From: Candidatus Zymogenaceae bacterium
Lineage (GTDB): Bacteria; Desulfobacterota; Zymogenia; Zymogenales; Zymogenaceae
DNA length: 64,000 nucleotides
NCBI GenBank assembly: GCA_016931225.1
Contig: JAFGFE010000019.1
Span: forward strand, 1 to 64,000
Direction: 5' to 3'
Shown here piece by piece: positions 60,777 through 64,000 of this stretch. Position 1 is the stretch's first letter. Each line of letters opens with the position of its first letter. The notes beneath the pieces were generated by a model that worked only from the letters and a program-made list of their open reading frames with translations, was not told where the DNA came from and did no database searches. The translations under genes and the position numbers were made by a program.

Positions 60777-61987
60777 AGCAGCGTTTCATCGGCCCGTTCT
60801 GGTACCCCGTGCTCGCTATGATGCTTTTTCTGGCACTGCCCCCCCTGTTCGGCTCGTTTCTCGATGATGAAAAAAGGTGGCTGTGGCTCGTTCTCTTCTC
60901 CTTTTCCTGCTCGTTTATACTCATGCCGCCGGTCATGTGGATCGGCCACCGATGGGGAGTTCTGGACTACCCCGGGGGACGGCGGGACCACGAGGATCCA
61001 ACGCCCCGGCTCGGAGGCGCGGCGGTGGCCGTCTCCTTCTATACGGCCCTTCTGCTCAACGGGATCCTCACGCCGGCTCTGGTCTCGATCATCATCGCCT
61101 CGTTTATTATCATCGTCGTGGGTGTTCTCGAAGACGTGTTCGGCGTGAAGGAGTGGATCCGGCTGCTTTCCCAGACGGCGGCATTCGTGGTGGTCGCCCT
61201 GGGAGGGGTGGTGCTCCAGCTCTTCCACCCGACGATTATCGGCAATATTTTGAATTACTTCATAACATTTCTCTGGATCGTGGGCATCACCAACGCCATG
61301 AATTTTATCGACGGCATGAACGGTCTCGCCTCCGGGATCTCCATTATCATCGGCGTGTTTCTGGCCGTCATCGCGGGGCAAACCGGCCAGGTGGAGCTGG
61401 GGCTCCTCTCGATCGCCCTCTTAGGGGCGACCGTTGGCTTCGTCCCCTACAATTTTATTCCGGGCAAAAAGGCCCGAAGCTTTCTGGGAGACGGCGGCAG
61501 CTCGTTTCTCGGTTTCGTGCTGGCATCCCTCGCCGTTCTGGGCGAATGGGCCGACAACGATCCACTTGTGTCGTTCTCAACCCCCCTGATAATCTTCGGG
61601 GTCCTCATCTATGACATGACCTATACGACGATCGCACGCATCATCAGCGGAAAGGTGAAATCCTTCCGGGAGATGGTCGCATTTGTCGGTCACGATCACA
61701 TCCACCACCGAATGAACGACATCATCGGAAACAAGACCCTCGCGGTCTTTTTCATCCTGCTGCTCAATATCATTCTCGGCCTGGGAACCCTCGCCCTGAG
61801 AGGCGCATATTTCCATATCGCCCTCATAATGGTCATTCAGGCTCTCTTTATTTTTTTGTTGATTACAGTATTGGAAATTGGGGCGAAAATCAGGTACAAT
61901 ACCGTTCACGAGCCGGGAGACCACCACGAAAAAGGAGATGCCGGCGACGGTGAACATGACGAGCCCGAGCACACAGATGGTCCGTGA
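60773..61987 (+). CDS. WecA/MraY-family sugar-1-phosphate transferase
   Basis: A 404-residue membrane protein with about 11 helices of the polyprenyl-phosphate N-acetylhexosamine-1-phosphate transferase family. The conserved motifs are VVGVLEDVFGVKEW, NAMNFIDGMNGLASGIS and the cytoplasmic VGHDHIHHRM loop. It starts repeat-unit synthesis by putting a sugar-1-phosphate on undecaprenyl phosphate. The start at 60773 is fixed by GGAGG nearby and by the ATGA overlap with the aminotransferase. It is the last gene of the long plus-strand run. No flippase gene appears in the window. Confidence 0.92.
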   Translation: MKQRFIGPFWYPVLAMMLFLALPPLFGSFLDDEKRWLWLVLFSFSCSFILMPPVMWIGHRWGVLDYPGGRRDHEDPTPRLGGAAVAVSFYTALLLNGILTPALVSIIIASFIIIVVGVLEDVFGVKEWIRLLSQTAAFVVVALGGVVLQLFHPTIIGNILNYFITFLWIVGITNAMNFIDGMNGLASGISIIIGVFLAVIAGQTGQVELGLLSIALLGATVGFVPYNFIPGKKARSFLGDGGSSFLGFVLASLAVLGEWADNDPLVSFSTPLIIFGVLIYDMTYTTIARIISGKVKSFREMVAFVGHDHIHHRMNDIIGNKTLAVFFILLLNIILGLGTLALRGAYFHIALIMVIQALFIFLLITVLEIGAKIRYNTVHEPGDHHEKGDAGDGEHDEPEHTDGP

Positions 61988-62204
61988 TACTATAAACCGC
62001 TATTTCACCCTGGAGCGCTCCGGTATCGGGCCGCTGAAGTTTCTCCTGGAAGCCTACGAGGGCATAGCCGTGATGCGGACACTGCCCGATACCGCATCGA
62101 CCATAGAGATCATGATCGCCCCCGGCTTCGAGGAGGTCGTCGACGGCATCCTTGCTGAAATTTCCTCGCAATACGATATCTCCGAGATAACCCCTCCCGA
62201 ATAA
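61956..62204 (+). CDS. DUF4911 domain protein
   Basis: A small cytoplasmic protein; the conserved core IGPLKFLLEAYEGIAVMRTL, followed by IEIMIAPGFEEVV, matches DUF4911, a family found mainly in deltaproteobacteria and without a known role. The frame overlaps the end of the WecA-like gene. Start is uncertain: ATG 61956 is shown; ATG 61977 and GTG 61950 are alternatives. The family's fold is likely alpha/beta, resembling a small ACT-like domain. An AMMECR1 gene follows after 27 bp. Confidence 0.78.
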   Translation: MTSPSTQMVRDTINRYFTLERSGIGPLKFLLEAYEGIAVMRTLPDTASTIEIMIAPGFEEVVDGILAEISSQYDISEITPPE

Positions 62205-62231
62205 AAAAATATACCCTCCGGGGAGAAGACC

Positions 62232-62804
62232 ATGAAACCTTTTCACCTGACCGATTCGGACAAAAAAACGCTGCTTTCCATCGCCCGGTCCTCGATGGAG
62301 GAGGCCATTGGATCGACCGGAACGGGCGCCGTCGAACATGACGAGCCCACAAGCGAGACGCTCAAGGTCCGTGCCGGGGCCTTCGTTTCCCTGCACAAGA
62401 AGGGAAGGCTCAGGGGATGTATCGGGCGTTTCGAGGCCGAGGGAGCGATTTCCGGCACGGTGGCGGACATGGCCGTCGCCGCGTCACAAAACGACCCCCG
62501 GTTTCCCTCGGTCACCCCGGACGAGACCGACGACATCGATATAGAGATATCGGTGCTCAGCCCCCTGCGACGCATTTCCGACGTGTCCGAAATCGAGGTG
62601 GGGACTCACGGACTGTATATCATCAGGGATATCAGGCGGGGAACGCTGCTTCCCCAGGTGGCGGCGGAACGGGGATGGGACCGAGAAACGTTTCTCGGGG
62701 AGACCTGCATCAAGGCGGGTTTGAAGCGAGACGCCTGGCGGGATGAGGATACCCAGATATACGTCTACGAGGCGATCGTCTTCGGAGAGAAGCCGAAGGA
62801 GTAG
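62232..62804 (+). CDS. AMMECR1 domain protein (AmmeMemoRadiSam system A type)
   Basis: A 190-residue protein of the AMMECR1 family, part A of the AmmeMemoRadiSam set (AMMECR1, MEMO1 and radical SAM proteins) found in bacteria and archaea. The signature LRGCIGRFE (residues about 55-63) and the later VSLH, SQNDPRFPSVT and RGTLLPQVAAERGWD-like blocks are all present. The MEMO and radical SAM partners are not seen beside it. The function of the set is unknown. Its Shine-Dalgarno is GGGGAGAAG before the ATG at 62232. A shared terminator follows. Confidence 0.92.
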   Translation: MKPFHLTDSDKKTLLSIARSSMEEAIGSTGTGAVEHDEPTSETLKVRAGAFVSLHKKGRLRGCIGRFEAEGAISGTVADMAVAASQNDPRFPSVTPDETDDIDIEISVLSPLRRISDVSEIEVGTHGLYIIRDIRRGTLLPQVAAERGWDRETFLGETCIKAGLKRDAWRDEDTQIYVYEAIVFGEKPKE

Positions 62805-62842
62805 TTCCGCGACGGAACATCGAAACCCTGTATTCAATAAAG

Positions 62843-62876
62843 AAACGGGCGACCTTTTCTGAATGACCGCCCGTTT
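62843..62876. terminator. Bidirectional intrinsic terminator
   Basis: AAACGGGCG and CGCCCGTTT pair over 9 bp around a 16-base loop. T-runs follow on the plus strand (TTTTTCGTCTTTTTTTT), and TTTCTTTATTG follows on the minus strand, so it serves the AMMECR1 gene and the convergent aminotransferase gene. Confidence 0.88.
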
Positions 62877-62898
62877 TTCGTCTTTTTTTTGCTATCGA

Positions 62899-64000
62899 TC
62901 ATGACAGCGCGGCAACCGCCTCCCCGATCCTCCGCACCCCCTCGGTTATCTCCTCCAGCGACGCCGCGTACGACAGTCTCACGCAGCGATCATCCCCGAA
63001 AGCGGATCCGGGCACCAGGGCGACCTTCACCTTTGTCAGCAGGTACGAGGCGAAGTCCACCGATCCCTCGATAACCCCGTCCCCCGTGGAGGCGCCAAAG
63101 ACCCCTGAGACATCGGGGAAGACATAAAACGCCCCCTGGGGCTTCAGGCAGGACACACCCGGAATTTCGTTCAGGCTGTCGACCATAATGGAGCGGCGCC
63201 TTTCAAACTCCCGTCGCATCTTCTCCACATCATCCTGGGGGCCGGTCAGCGCGTCGATCGCCGCCCACTGGGATATGCTGGTGGGATTGGACGTGCTCTG
63301 GCTCTGGACCTTTCCCATGGCCTTGATGAGGTCCGCGGGGCCGGCGGCATAGCCGATGCGCCAGCCGGTCATGGCGTAGGTCTTGGAGACCCCGTTGAGA
63401 TATATCGTCATATCCGCCACGTCTTTGCCCAGCGACGCCACCGAGACATGGGTGAACCCGTCGTAGACGAGCTTGTCGTATATCTCGTCGGAAATGATGT
63501 AGATATCGTTCTCGAGACAGAACCGGGCGACCCCTTCCAACTCCTTCCCGGTATAGGCGGCGCCGGTGGGATTGGAGGGTGAATTGAGCACCAGGGCCTT
63601 GGTTCGTTTCGTTACGGCCCCGGAAAGCGTATCCACCGTTACCTTGAAGCCCTCTTCCTTGGATGCGGGAATGATGACGGGCGCGGCCCCCGCCAGGGAC
63701 ACCATGGGCGGATACGACACCCAGTAGGGCGCCGGCACCAACACCTCGTCCCCGGGTTCGAAAAAGGCGAGCGCCAGGTTGAAAAAGGAGTGCTTGCCGC
63801 CGCAGTTTATAATGACGCTCTCGGGCGGATAATCGGCCCCGGTCTCCCTTTGTATCGTCTCGGAGACGACCTTCTTCAGCTCAATAATCCCCGATGCATC
63901 GGTGTAACCGGTTTTGCCGTCCAAAATCGCCTGGATGCCCGCCTCCTTGATATGTTCGGGCGTCTGGAAATCCGGCTCGCCGACGCCGAATCCTATCACG
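62899..64000 (-). CDS. Class I aminotransferase (aspartate aminotransferase type), partial
   Basis: The last 367 codons of a PLP-dependent aminotransferase; the true start lies beyond 64000. Visible motifs are FGVGEPDFQTPEHI, LNSPSNPTGAAYTG, DEIYDKLVYDG and the PLP-Lys in NGVSKTYAMTGWRIGYAAG. The closing RLSYAASLEEITEGVRRIG is typical of the AspC/PatA-like I-gamma branch, which transaminates aspartate, or aspartate and prephenate. Exact substrate cannot be fixed. The gene is convergent with AMMECR1 and shares its terminator. Confidence 0.93.
   Translation of the reverse strand, partial: VIGFGVGEPDFQTPEHIKEAGIQAILDGKTGYTDASGIIELKKVVSETIQRETGADYPPESVIINCGGKHSFFNLALAFFEPGDEVLVPAPYWVSYPPMVSLAGAAPVIIPASKEEGFKVTVDTLSGAVTKRTKALVLNSPSNPTGAAYTGKELEGVARFCLENDIYIISDEIYDKLVYDGFTHVSVASLGKDVADMTIYLNGVSKTYAMTGWRIGYAAGPADLIKAMGKVQSQSTSNPTSISQWAAIDALTGPQDDVEKMRREFERRRSIMVDSLNEIPGVSCLKPQGAFYVFPDVSGVFGASTGDGVIEGSVDFASYLLTKVKVALVPGSAFGDDRCVRLSYAASLEEITEGVRRIGEAVAALS

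Noticed and set aside
1-64000. CRISPR arrays, tRNA, rRNA, insertion sequences, prophage genes
   Set aside because: I scanned the intergenic spaces and found no repeat-spacer pattern, tRNA-like arms, transposase or phage proteins.

Overview
The window is a 64 kb piece of a moderately GC-rich chromosome from a Gram-negative bacterium. It carries a Lgt lipoprotein transferase, a LolA-like carrier, a Wza/Wzc-type polysaccharide export locus, a sigma-54 activator and an LpxL-like acyltransferase. Gene content (DUF4911, NDP-forming acyl-CoA synthetase, PaaK-like ligase, UroD-type methyltransferase, and a probable selenoprotein) fits an uncultured Desulfobacterota (deltaproteobacterial) lineage. That assignment is inference. 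I saw no tRNA, rRNA, CRISPR array, insertion sequence or phage gene.

Layout. (1) 1-6270, minus strand: an ABC exporter (MacB/LolCDE-like ATPase, cut by the window edge, plus two FtsX-type permeases), a LolA-like protein, a winged-helix regulator and three small membrane proteins. A perfect 15-bp-arm palindrome lies upstream of the first gene. (2) 6448-11570: small proteins, a decayed tandem copy of a gene tail, and a PaaK-like ligase / APC permease / amidohydrolase-fold group. (3) 11651-18684: LpxL-like acyltransferase, a MoxR ATPase with its VWA partner, and a tandem pair of CrtI/RetSat-type FAD oxidoreductases ending at a strong terminator. (4) 18711-24099: a lone GmrSD-like DUF262/DUF1524 protein, a ureohydrolase with a palindromic site upstream, and a hybrid histidine kinase. 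(5) 24613-28466: a haloalkane dehalogenase-like hydrolase translationally coupled to a DUF3179 protein. The DUF3179 frame is interrupted by a single in-frame UGA exactly where the family has the first Cys of its CxxC motif. A SECIS-like hairpin lies 20 nt downstream, so I annotate one selenoprotein gene. A divergent fabG-acp-fabZ operon follows. (6) 28520-39527: SH3b proteins, UroD-like protein, lgt-pyk, acyl-CoA synthetase subunit, glycerate kinase, a zinc-ribbon membrane protein, an FGE-like protein and a nucleosidase.

(7) 39582-61987: a receiver/4xPAS/AAA+/Fis sigma-54 activator, a terminator, a cluster of GTTGC-type sites, a good -24/-12 promoter and then a long co-directional exopolysaccharide operon. 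The operon encodes an ExeA-like ATPase, an HD-domain protein, Wza, Wzc, an O-antigen ligase-like protein, five glycosyltransferases, two DegT aminotransferases, a radical SAM protein, WbqC, a LmbE deacetylase and a WecA-like transferase. The layout suggests that the activator drives the polysaccharide operon from the sigma-54 promoter. (8) 61956-64000: DUF4911, an AMMECR1 protein and, convergent, a class I aminotransferase cut by the right edge.

The most unusual item is the candidate DUF3179 selenoprotein. Next is the sigma-54 regulator/promoter/EPS arrangement with sequence sites shared between the two promoters.
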